DNA of 64,000 nt from Antedon mediterranea. Lineage: Eukaryota; Echinodermata; Crinoidea; Comatulida; Antedonidae. Where the stretch lies: contig NC_092670.1 of assembly GCF_964355755.1 (NCBI RefSeq), forward strand, positions 38,737,795-38,801,794, given 5' to 3'. This document shows positions 22,493 to 32,500 of the stretch, one piece after another. The notes beneath the pieces are model-generated. The model did not search any database and had not been told where the DNA came from. It saw nothing but the letters and a program-made list of their open reading frames with translations. Every line of letters begins with the position of its first letter. The first letter of the stretch is position 1. A program made the position numbers and the translations under genes.

Positions 22493-24081
22493 ATGGGTGA
22501 CAGGTTGTGTGGTTCTTCTACGAATTATGACAGCCATCATACACCTGTTTCACAAGAGGAGGCAAGCAGTACTTCTAAAGGGGAGTTTGCCTACAACAGC
22601 CTTGTGTCTAGATCTACAAGTTCTTTGTCATCACTTTCTGAATCAGAACAGAAAGCAGAGTTTCATGACATTGTCCTTATTTGTAGTGAAAGAGCAAAAA
22701 AAGAACGTGATTTATTCTTGACGTTTTGTCGTAAACAACAGTGGAAAGTGTACCTGCCATCTATGGAAAAGTTATTGGGGGAGAGGCGATCCGCCACATT
22801 TAAACGTGGATTTGATCATAGTACATACATCGTTGTTTTAATTACATCATGTTTTCAAGAGGATGTCTGGGCTGTCGAACGTTTACAAATTGCGTTAATA
22901 AAGTCAATTGAGGAAAGATATCAAAACGTTATCCCAGTATTATTTGGCGGTTTACTTCCATTTGAAATGTCTGCAATTGCTAATGTAAAATATGATGATG
23001 AATTTTTTGAACATGTGATGAAAAAATCAATTAAAACAGACACCCGTATATTCAAACAAAATCAAGAAGATTGCCGCTTCCAGTCAGCTCAAGGCACTAT
23101 GGCTACACCACCACCAGCTTATGAGATTGAATCTATGGTAAATTTTAAAGAATATGTACACTTCAAATAAAAACATATGATGTTCCCAATTCCCATCCCA
23201 TTTTCCCTGCCTCCCCCCCCCCCCCCACATTCGATTTTCCCAGCTCTCCTAATCCAATTTTCTCTGCTCCCCCATCCCATTTTCTCTGCTCCCCCATCCC
23301 ATTTTCCCTGCTCCCCCATCCCATTTTCTCTGCTCCCCATCCCATTTTCTCTGCTCCCCCATCCCATTTTCACTGCTCCCCCATCCCATTTTCACTGCTC
23401 CCCCATCTTCCCAGCTCTCCCATCCCATTTTCTCTGCTCCCCATCCCATTTTCTCTGCTCTTCCATCCCATTTTCCCGACTCCACATACCATTTTCCCTA
23501 CTCCCCCATCCCAGTTTTCCTAACCTTAATCTGTGCCCATGAATATGATGATGTCATATCACTACCATATTTGGGCATATCACTACCATATTTGAGCACA
23601 TCACACTATTTTTGTCAAACTAGTTTGCTTAAAATTGCCATTTATACAAATAAATTAGTGTTTTTTGTTTTGTTTGTAGGATTCAGGAGAAGGATGCTCA
23701 ATAAGTAGTTCCTACTCTGAAGAGTTTAACAACATGTTGACAGAAGCATTGCCATCAGAGATATCACAGCAGTACCTAACCACCAAGCAATTTCAGGGGC
23801 TCTGTATCTCACTTGATGTTACTGACCCAGGCTTGAATGATTGGAGAGGCCTAGCAAACTCATTGGATCTCACTTCTTCTCAAATTAAGTTTTTAGAAGA
23901 TAAGCAAGCTAGGACATCTGAGTACAGCCCTACTAAACTGATTCTTGATGTGTACTTTGAACATAATAAAACCGTCGACAAGTCCTCAATACTAAAAAAT
24001 CTAAATGAATTGTTTACAGAAATGAACTTTGGTAGGGGAATACAGATTACCCAAGAAGCTATTGAGACATTCATTGGATAA
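22493..24081 (+). CDS. TIR-Death domain adaptor (MyD88-type domains in reversed order)
   Basis: Exons 22493..23137 and 23680..24081 (phase 0) give 348 aa. Residues about 55-190 read as a TIR domain: strand FHDIVLICS, helix KKERDLFLTFCRKQQWKVYLP, then STYIVVLITSCFQEDVWAVERL, and YQNVIPVLFG. The classical BB-loop RDxxPG is absent, as in TICAM-like TIRs. Exon 2 (about residues 250-335) is a Death domain: LNDWRGLANSLDLTSSQIKFLE followed by SPTKLILDVYF, the same order of features as MyD88's Death domain. MyD88 is Death then TIR; here it is TIR then Death. It likely acts as an intracellular adaptor for Toll/IL-1 type receptors towards Rel/NF-kB; partners are unknown. The ATG follows a 5' UTR acceptor. 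The intron carries a minisatellite and a MITE-A fragment. Confidence 0.85.
23185..23520. repeat. C/T-rich minisatellite (unit about 21 bp) in the TIR-Death intron
   Basis: About fifteen imperfect copies of CCCCATCCCATTTTCTCTGC, preceded by a C homopolymer. It is open in several frames on both strands because the unit length is often a multiple of three; it is not coding. Confidence 0.9.
23531..23632. repeat. MITE-A 3' half
   Basis: GATGATGTCATATCACTACC, two CCATATTTG words, CACATCACAC and TCAAACTAGTTTG. The left terminal repeat is replaced by the minisatellite. Confidence 0.75.
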
Positions 24082-24100
24082 AGACTGAATTATGCAGTTG

Positions 24101-24106
24101 AATAAA
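24101..24106 (+). terminator. TIR-Death gene polyadenylation signal
   Basis: AATAAA 20 bases after the stop at 24081. Confidence 0.75.
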
Positions 24107-24189
24107 TATTTAATGTACCCTTTTTTATCTTTAATTGGAGTTTGCCATTGCTTTCTAATTTACATATGACTTTGACCCTCTGTTTTGAT

Positions 24190-24967
24190 TCTAGTTGTAC
24201 CATTTATCTAATACTAGCGGTACAGCGGTACTGTACAGGTCACATTCAGTGAATATGGGACCTCAAAGATCTGCCCTAGTAGCTCTTTTAATATACGCAA
24301 TTTGTAAATGGACGTTCCAAAGGGAAAGCGGAATACTAGTTCAAGTCCATCGATACTGCGGTCACGCAAACAACAGTACAATACGATTCCCAAAACTTGC
24401 CAGTCTATACATTGACTCTTTATTCGCTCGTCACTCCGAAGTTTAAAAAAACACATTATCCGAAAATACTACATCCATCAGAACAATGATCTTGCATTTG
24501 TTTCGCTTTTGATTCTCGCATTGTGTGGTGATATAGCATCTAACCCCGGGCCCACCAAGGATCCATGCGGTTCTTGTACTAGGTGTGTCAGACCGAATCA
24601 ACGCGGTATACAATGCGATGATTGCAATTACTGGTTTCATCTGAAATGTACCAACTTGTTAGAGGAAGAGTTCTATGCTCTCGCAAAATCAGCCAGTAAC
24701 TGGTACTGCTACCCGTGTTCTTTGCCTCAACTCGGCGACTCCTTTTTTTAAACTGAAGATACAGAATCTCTAGACAGTGAATATGCTTCCGATTCTGACT
24801 CTCTGGACCAAAGTGAGCATGTAAACCTCCGAAATTATTTAAATTGTTTGTATATCAACGCCAGAAGCAGCAAGACTGTCAACAAGAAAGTAAACAAGTT
24901 CAGGGACTTGGAAGTAATTCAGTCGTCCCAAAAACATGACTGTATTTTTATTACTGAAACTGCATGA
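24190..24967 (+). mobile_element. Truncated non-LTR retrotransposon (2A-like motif, PHD finger, start of endonuclease)
   Basis: From about 24485 one frame reads LILALCGDIASNPGP, a 2A-like ending (NPGP) known from the start of several echinoderm and lancelet CR1-like elements. It continues with a PHD/RING-like Cys pattern CGSCTRC..IQCDDCNYWFHLKC..WYCYPC. After an in-frame stop (24749-24751) the same frame resumes with an acidic linker and LNCLYINARSSKTVNKKVN..CIFITET, the N-terminus of an APE-type endonuclease, and ends at 24967. No reverse transcriptase follows. A dead 5' fragment; the 24190-24446 part upstream is unidentified. Confidence 0.75.
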
Positions 24968-25076
24968 TATGCTGATGTCCTAGCCACCTGCATGATATGA
25001 TATGCTGATGTCCTAAACACCTGCATAATATGCAGATGTCCTAACCACCTGCATAATATGCAGATGTCCTAACCAT
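24960..25076. repeat. Short tandem repeat, about 31-bp unit
   Basis: Four units of ATATGCAGATGTCCTAACCA preceded by CCTGCAT. It starts exactly at the broken 3' end of the retroelement. Confidence 0.85.
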
Positions 25077-25261
25077 TAGACATTTCATGGTATTGTTCAA
25101 ATTCAATGAAGCTTAGATATATTTACTGTATAAACTTGGTACTGTCTGAAATATATTCCCTGCCCCATTGCCCTCCTATTAGAAATGTCTGTACCAATGG
25201 ATGTTAACTGCCACAATGACATTACTTTAATTATTGTGTACACATTTTTAATATTTAGTAA

Positions 25262-25408
25262 AGCGTGGTTCCCACTAGCGACGTAACGCAAGTAAATTGA
25301 CCAATCACGCTTGTGATTGCTAACTGTCTATAACTTCGCTTGTCATTGGTTAAAACGCTTGTGTTGCGTTTACGTCCTTGCGTTACGTTCTAGTGGGAAC
25401 CAAGCTTA
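25262..25408. repeat. MITE-B copy
   Basis: AGCGTGGTTCCCACTAGCGAC to CTAGTGGGAACCAAGCTT. Internal GACCAATCAC and CATTGGTTAA are inverted CCAAT boxes. Confidence 0.88.
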
Positions 25409-26614
25409 AGTAAGTAAGTATACATATTTTATTAGTACAATACAATATTTTTTTTTATTGAAAATTATATTCTAGTTAAAATTTAAATTGATTTCTACAG
25501 TAGAATAACGATGTTAATTATTAGTACAGTATTATGTATTATTAGTACAGTATTATGCTTGTCGTCATGACATCTTTTTCAAGATGAAAGGAGGCGAAGA
25601 ACGAACATTAAACTGACCAATGTACAGTGGGCATTAGTACTTTACTGTATTACAAATAAACTATGAAATAAGACTGTACTTATTTATTTCTCTCCATGTG
25701 TTTACTTTTAAAACCCAATATTAATCAATGGCTCTTCAGTGAGATTTTTCTTTTAAAGTATTTATGTTTGATTTCACATAAGTTAATAAAGAGTGAAACA
25801 ATTCCTTAGCCTAAGTGTAATATGTGAGTACAGCAACTGGATTGTTTTGTAACTTGTTATGTGTTTATATTACAACTAATAAATACTTACCGATGCAATG
25901 ATAGTCGAGTCATGGTGACCTTAAAATCCTTAACTAAAATACTGCTACTGCACCTCTTCTTGTACCTATGGAAAAACATCACTTTTGTTAAAATTGTTTG
26001 TCATTTTAGAATAATATTTTATTCTTAATTTTTATTTTGAATCATGCAATAAACATTTTTAGCTAATTTCAATGTGCGTGTTGTTTTGATTAATTTTAAT
26101 ACAGCCACTGTATCTATAATCTGTACAGTTTCATAGGCTGTGATACATATGTATCACATATGACACATTGTATCATAGGTAATATGTGATACTGAAATTG
26201 CCTATGAAATGAGAATCGAGTTCCATCTGTTAATCAAACTAAATAACAGACCTGATTTTTACCTTTTTATTTTCGCAAAATCATTACAGTATATTGTACG
26301 CTGTACATACATGTAACAATATTCAACAATAGTCCTCATTTTTATTTACTTAAGACGACACAAAAAAACCAAATAATAATACAAGATTTTGGCTGAAAAC
26401 CTGTTTTAATTATGTTTAATTCAATTATGTATTAATGATATAACCAACATTTGCAGTATTATCACCAAAATGTGAATAACTTGACAACATAAGAAGGCAA
26501 GAAAGTCAAGGCATAAAATAAAAAAAATGTTGAGACAATTCTGAGCATTGATTGTGTTAAAAATACAAATTTGTTAGGAGTTATCTTGAGAACTGATTAC
26601 ATTAAACAGCAAAC
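25409..26614. other. Gene-free AT-rich stretch
   Basis: I see no exon with splice support. A small imperfect palindrome lies near 26143-26200 (TATGTATCACATATGACACA). Nothing else is supportable. Confidence 0.4.
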
Positions 26615-26745
26615 CAGTGGTGCATAATGATTATGCACGCTCATTGGCTAAACCCAGGGGTCCAGAGGATGAGCAATCAAATGCAACTACCCATCGTTGA
26701 TGGACTGCTGAACCAGGTGCCCTTTCCCGGTGTATTGCGCAACTG
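26615..26745. mobile_element. hAT-type MITE, copy 1
   Basis: Starts CAGTGGTGCATAATG and ends TATTGCGCAACTG. Flanks CAGCAAAC and CAACAGAC match at 6 of 8 positions, a decayed 8-bp target duplication. Shares GGCTAAACCCAGGGGTCC with 36623-36826. Confidence 0.6.
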
Positions 26746-27053
26746 CAACAGACACACACACTAATGGGTGGGGAACATATAAATGGGTGGGGACACACAC
26801 ACTAATGGGCACGAACACACACACTATGGGTGAGGAACAAACCAATAGGTGGGGACACGTACCAATGGATGGGGACACACACTAATGGGTGAGGAACATG
26901 CACCAATAAGTTGGGACATGCATAAATGGGTGGGGACACACACTAATGAGTGGGAACATAATAATGGGTGGGGACACACACTAATGGAAGGGTACACACA
27001 CTAACGGAATGGGACACACACATGGGTGGGGACACACACTAATGGGTGGGGAG
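26746..27053. repeat. Minisatellite (GGTGGGGACACACACTAATG)
   Basis: About twelve imperfect units of roughly 20-27 bp. The 63-codon minus-strand frame across it is an artefact of the repeat. Confidence 0.85.
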
Positions 27054-27431
27054 GCTAACTAGATAAAACACTACTGTAATAAAATGAAAACAAAGTTTAT
27101 AAAGGCATAATTGATTTTTGAGGCACTTTGGTAACTATGTTCTAACTTCATATATATTCTAAACTAAGCTATACACATATTTATTTTAATGAGTTGATTT
27201 AAGTAAATTAACAAGTTTTATACACACAAAAAAATTGAATACAATGTGAATACAGTAACAATCAAACAAAAAGTCCAATTCACTCACTATGATGTATACA
27301 TATTATATAAGAAAAAATGTACAAATATATTTATAAAACAATGAAGGAATATACTCATAATACATTATGAATATGATATACCCTTTTTCCCAAAATGCAA
27401 CATTTAAGTTCGGCCCCTTTTTTGCATATAA

Positions 27432-27535
27432 ACTTAAAGATGTATTTGATGAATTTTTTTTCTATGGAAGTGATTAAACTTATTAAAACTGCGAAATGGC
27501 CTATTCAAAATCTTTTTTTTGTACTAATCTTCATT
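27432..27535. repeat. Probable decayed fragment of element D
   Basis: AAAGATGTATTTGATG and the block AAGTGATTAAACTTATTAAAA..AAATGGCC resemble the interior of element D at 31690-31740. Weak match. Confidence 0.35.
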
Positions 27536-27763
27536 TTTCATGACCCAATACATAATTAACATACATGTAAGCAGTCTTTCTAGCATGCTGAGAAAATAAT
27601 ACTAGGCAGGTTTTTTTGAACTTACACACTGCATTCTGGGAAATAATGAATAAAGTTTAGCTACTTAAAGAAAAGCACACTATCAAGCAAAATACAGAAT
27701 TTTAAAGAAATAAATGTTATATATATATTACATGAACGGAATCTGGATCAACAAGAACGAACA

Positions 27764-27870
27764 TTAGCATATGAACATTAAAAAAGAATACAGAAAATAT
27801 GAACATTAAAAAAGAACACAGAAAATGTGAACATTAAAAAAGAACACAGAAAATGTGAACATTAAAAAAG
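27764..27870. repeat. 27-bp tandem repeat, 4 units
   Basis: GAACATTAAAAAAGAACACA followed by GAAAATGT repeats four times with few changes. Confidence 0.85.
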
Positions 27871-28202
27871 AATAATTTTTTTTAAATAGAACACTTTAAA
27901 AAAACTAATTACAGTTGTACTGTAACATTTACTAAATTATGTTAAGCATTAAAATGTATTAATTAAAAATTACAGTTTTACTGTGATGAAGGGACTAAAT
28001 ATCAAAATGTATTGGCATAGTTTTTATATTATTATTAAGTAGTTGCCATAATATGTAAGTAGTAGGCACTATTTATAAACATTAATCTATAAAACTCTTA
28101 ACTATAAATTCAAACACAGGAGTATTTGTTTTTAGTACCACTAATGGTAACGATTCTTAACTCGCATCCACTGCATAGTGTTTAGCCAAACCAATTTTGG
28201 GC

Positions 28203-28336
28203 TAGTGGCGTATTTAAATGGCGATGAGCTCAAGGGGCCCCAGAGCATGAGCAGTCTAATGCAATTAACTAGCCAGCATTGGAGGGCCCTTAGGAGTGCT
28301 AAACCAGGGGTCTTTGTTCTATGCATTATGCCACTG
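28203..28336. mobile_element. hAT-type MITE, copy 2
   Basis: Starts TAGTGGCGTATTTAA and ends CATTATGCCACTG. Flanks TTTTGGGC (28195-28202) and TTTTAGGC (28337-28344) are a 7-of-8 target duplication, as expected for hAT. Confidence 0.65.
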
Positions 28337-28344
28337 TTTTAGGC

Positions 28345-29335
28345 TAGTCAGTCTGCCTTTGATGATGTCGTGTGAAAATTGACATTCTCATTTAGCAATA
28401 CACAATAATTATTATTATAATATTAGTTAAGGCTAGCAAAAGGCACATATGCTAGTGAAATTGAATTGGCTTGCCTCTCGTTATTTGAAGTCAGCTTTAT
28501 ACTACTGTTTGTTATGTTATTTAAACATAATCTATTGGAATATAGTCTGAAATTCATTCATTGTTAAACATTTTTACACTAACTATATCCACATAATTAC
28601 AACATTGTTTTCTTGTTGTTTTTGATTAAGTAATGAATTTCTTATTTCTTAATTTTTATATGTTTCATTTTAAAACATTTTTCTTAAATTTAAATTATTA
28701 CATACTTCTTTTGTACACATTATTGGCTAAAAACAATAACATTTCTGGACTAAAATACAACTTAGTTTATTGTTTTAAAATTTAAGCAAAAATAGATATA
28801 GGTCTACAATACACAAATATGAAACAAAATAAATAGAACACTACAAAGTAAACAAAATCTAAGGGAAAAAATACAAAAATTATTATAAACAAATATTGTA
28901 AATTAGAAACAACAAAATATTGCTTAAAACTACCTACACTGTAATGGTACAGTATCACCCTGTTAAATGATCATGAAATCAGGTAACATTTATTGGCTAC
29001 CATAGCAACCAAACACACACAAAATTGGTAGAAACCCAAGATAAAGTGAACATTTTTTTTTACAATTTTGTTTTCTTAATTTTGCAAAAAATTGTTTAAA
29101 AACAGTAAAATATATTTTTGTTTAGCATAGCTCTCATGCCATTCTTCCTACTAAAGTATTCGGAAGACAAATTACTTATTACCGATACAATGGTAATGCA
29201 TTATAGTATTTATATACTTTGCATTTTAATTATAGATTGCTACATTTTGAATACACACAAAAAATGTTTTAGCGCCCTCAATTGTAATGGTGAAGTCATA
29301 GGTTAACAATGATTGTCAATCATTTTGTGAAAGCT
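28345..29335. other. AT-rich gene-free stretch downstream of ASPH
   Basis: About 1 kb with no gene, array or MITE visible. Long A/T runs predominate. Confidence 0.4.
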
Positions 29336-29518
29336 GTCAATTTGATTTTCTGAGATTTAAATGGCTGTCATATACTTTTCTGATATTTAAATGGCTGTCA
29401 TTTTATCTTCTGATATTTAAATGGCTGTCATTTAATTTTGTAATATTTAAATGGTTCTCATTTAATTTTCTGATATCTAAATGGCTGTCATTTAATTTTC
29501 TGAGATTTAAATGGCTGT
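29336..29518. repeat. 34-bp tandem repeat running into the ASPH stop codon
   Basis: Six units of TGATATTTAAATGGCTGTCA plus a T-rich part. The first unit on the gene strand includes the final codons ACA GCC ATT TAA of ASPH, so the 3' UTR array appears to be seeded by the end of the coding sequence. Confidence 0.85.
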
Positions 29519-32500
29519 TAATTTTCTACGCTGTGATTCCGTGAGTTCTGGGTGCCAGAAGTCTACAATAAGAATTAACCTAAAGCTGTCACCATCATGC
29601 CAAACCTCATGCTCAAAGGAATCGTCAAATATAAGCATCTTGCCTTCTTGCCACTTCCTATAAAACAAGAAAATTAAACTTGAAAGATACCATGCCAAGG
29701 AGTGACAAAAAAGTATGATATGCACAAATATGGTAGTGACATCCCCAAATATGGTAGTGACATCCCCAAATATGGTAGTGACATCCCCAAATATGGTAGT
29801 GACATCCCCAAATATGGTAGTGACATCCCCAAATATGGTAGTGACATCCCCAAATATGGTAGTGACATCCCCAAATATGGTAGTGACATCCCCAAATATG
29901 GTAGTGACATCCCCAAATATGGTAGTGACGTCCCCAAATATGGTAGTGACGTCCCCAAATATGGTAGTGACGTCCCCAAATATGGTAGTGACGTCCCCAA
30001 ATATGGTAGTGACGTCCCCAAATATGGTAGTGACGTCCCCAAATATGGTAGTGACGTCCCCAAATATGGTAGTGACGTCTCCAAATATGGTAGTGACATC
30101 CCCAAATATGGTAGTGACATCCCCAAATATGGTAGTGACATCCCCAAATATGGTAGTGACATCCCCAAATATGGTAGTGACATCCCCAAATATGGTAGTG
30201 ACATCCCCAAATATGGTAGTGACATCCCCAAATATGGCAGTGACATCCCCAAATTTGGTAGCGACATCCCCAAATATGGCAGTGACATCCCCAAATATGG
30301 TAGTGATATCCCAATATATGGTAGTGACATCCCAATATATGGTAGTGACATCCCCAAATATGGTAGTGACATCCCCAAATATGGTAGTGATATCCCAATA
30401 TATGGTAGTGACATCCCAATATATGGTAGTGACATCCCCAAATATGGTAGTGATATCCCAATATATGGTAGTGATATGACATTGTCATGTTCATATGGGC
30501 ACATCACATTTTGTTTGATAGAGTAGACAGAGCTTTAGCCTTAACATATTAGTTAATTAATAAGATTTTAATTAAACTACATTTTTTAAATAAAAAAACT
30601 AAATGAAAATTTCTTAAGCTGAAATGATGTGTTTTGTCTAATTTAATAATGTTTAAAAACGCATGTTTTTATCAAATCATTACGCAGCTAATATCACTTA
30701 TAAAATATTCTTACCTAGTTTGATCTTTGACCCGTATCCTAAGGCCGTCTGGGACAACTAAACCTAGATGACTGCGCAGTCTACAATTGGTTGGTCCGCA
30801 GTGCGCCCATATGTGAGTGCCTGGGTGCAATACCGAAAACTTCACTTGGCCTCGCTTGTTACTAGTTGCCATTGGAATCTGATCAATGATTTCACAGGTT
30901 TTTGGCGCCCTCTTACAGTTAGCATCGTTTCGTTTACCTATTGTTAAAAGTGAAAACTAGTAGTACATGAATCTTGATTCAATACAAGTTATTAAGACGG
31001 TTGTATTACAATAATAAATAGTATATTTATTTCATTTATTACACATCAAAAATAGGGATTTTGTAAATTTGCTGCCTTTAACCTTGGTTATTTCCAGATT
31101 TCATATTGGCTTAATTCTCAATTTTTTTATAGAAATGTCTTACTATATATTATAGTTGTGACTGATTATCGTTTGGAAAAGGAAATTTCATGATTTTAAA
31201 TCAGGATTCGCTCACAAAAACGTGAAAAATATAGCAACCAATTCAAATTAAAATATTAAAAAATAATATAATTATATTTAAAGATGTATTGTACCTTGAA
31301 ACACAAAAAATGAAGGTCAAAATATTCTAAATTTAAATTGGCCATATCAAACTAATATTAAAGTTATTCACTTTAAGTCAAAAATTCGAGCCAAAAACAA
31401 CAAGTTTACGTAATTACCAGGTAAATTAATTTGATTACATTTTGTCTGGAAATCGTCGCGAGTGAAAGTAAACAAAAATTTCAAACCAAGAGTATGCATT
31501 ATGCATGATGCTAATTAGAATTGTTTACAACTCGTCACGGTTGAGAAGGTGTTCACACACAGATCGCGAGGAAGTTTTATGAGCGCATTATGAGATATGT
31601 TTTAATCAAAAACTTTGACTGGAAGTTATTTTTTGAACTAAAAAAATGTTTGTATTTCAGTTAAATGATTTTTTTTTTGACTAATTTTTGGTGAAAGTTA
31701 ATAACTATTATGATACTTCAAAATGACCGACTTTTTTTCGAAATCTTTTAATTTTTTTTTTTTTGAATTAGTCAAAGGGACAATACATCTTTAATTTTTA
31801 CAGATTTTTAATGTTACTGTTTTACACTTTTACCATTTATTGTCATTTTTTAGTCCGTTTTATGTATCTTTTAATCGGATTTGATGACAACTAACATTTC
31901 TTTCTTTTTTACCAAGACAAATAAAGTTTCTTGCTTAAAATGTATTAAAATGACAAGTTACCTCGTGTGTACAAGGTAAACTGTTTCCAGTCACCACTCT
32001 CCCGTAGGTTCTCAACCTCAGGTACGAAAGAGCCAGTTTTAGGATCCATGTTCGCAACTCCCTCATCACGTATAACTTGCCAATTATCCTCAAGAAGCTA
32101 AACACACACAAACAACTATTAAGCTCTGTTTACACTATCAACAAGTTTGATGTGCCCAAATATGGTAATGATACAACATCATCATGTTTATATATGGGCA
32201 CATCACATTTTTTTGTCAAACTAGTTTGATAGTGTAGACAGATATTTATAAATAATCTGCTACGAATCTTTTAAAAATAAACATTTGATACTATCCTAAT
32301 TGTCATTAATATTATAACCACAACATTTACCATGCTAAATTTTTACACAAAACTTTGGTAAATTACATTGTTATATATATCTAATTATAATCCCACTCCA
32401 AAGTTTCCTAACATTTGATACTGGAACTAAACTTCATTATTTTATTTTATTTCACTCCAAACCAACATTGCCACTAACAGACTGGTTATTTATTTACGTT

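Noticed and set aside
23119-23542. Pro/Phe-rich and Gly/Trp-rich frames over the C/T minisatellite
   Set aside because: Artefacts of a 21-bp repeat lying in an intron between two in-frame exons.
29702-30526. Long open frames (250-280 codons) on both strands across the 21-bp array
   Set aside because: The unit length is divisible by three, so any frame without a stop in one unit stays open. No start context, splice sites or family match.
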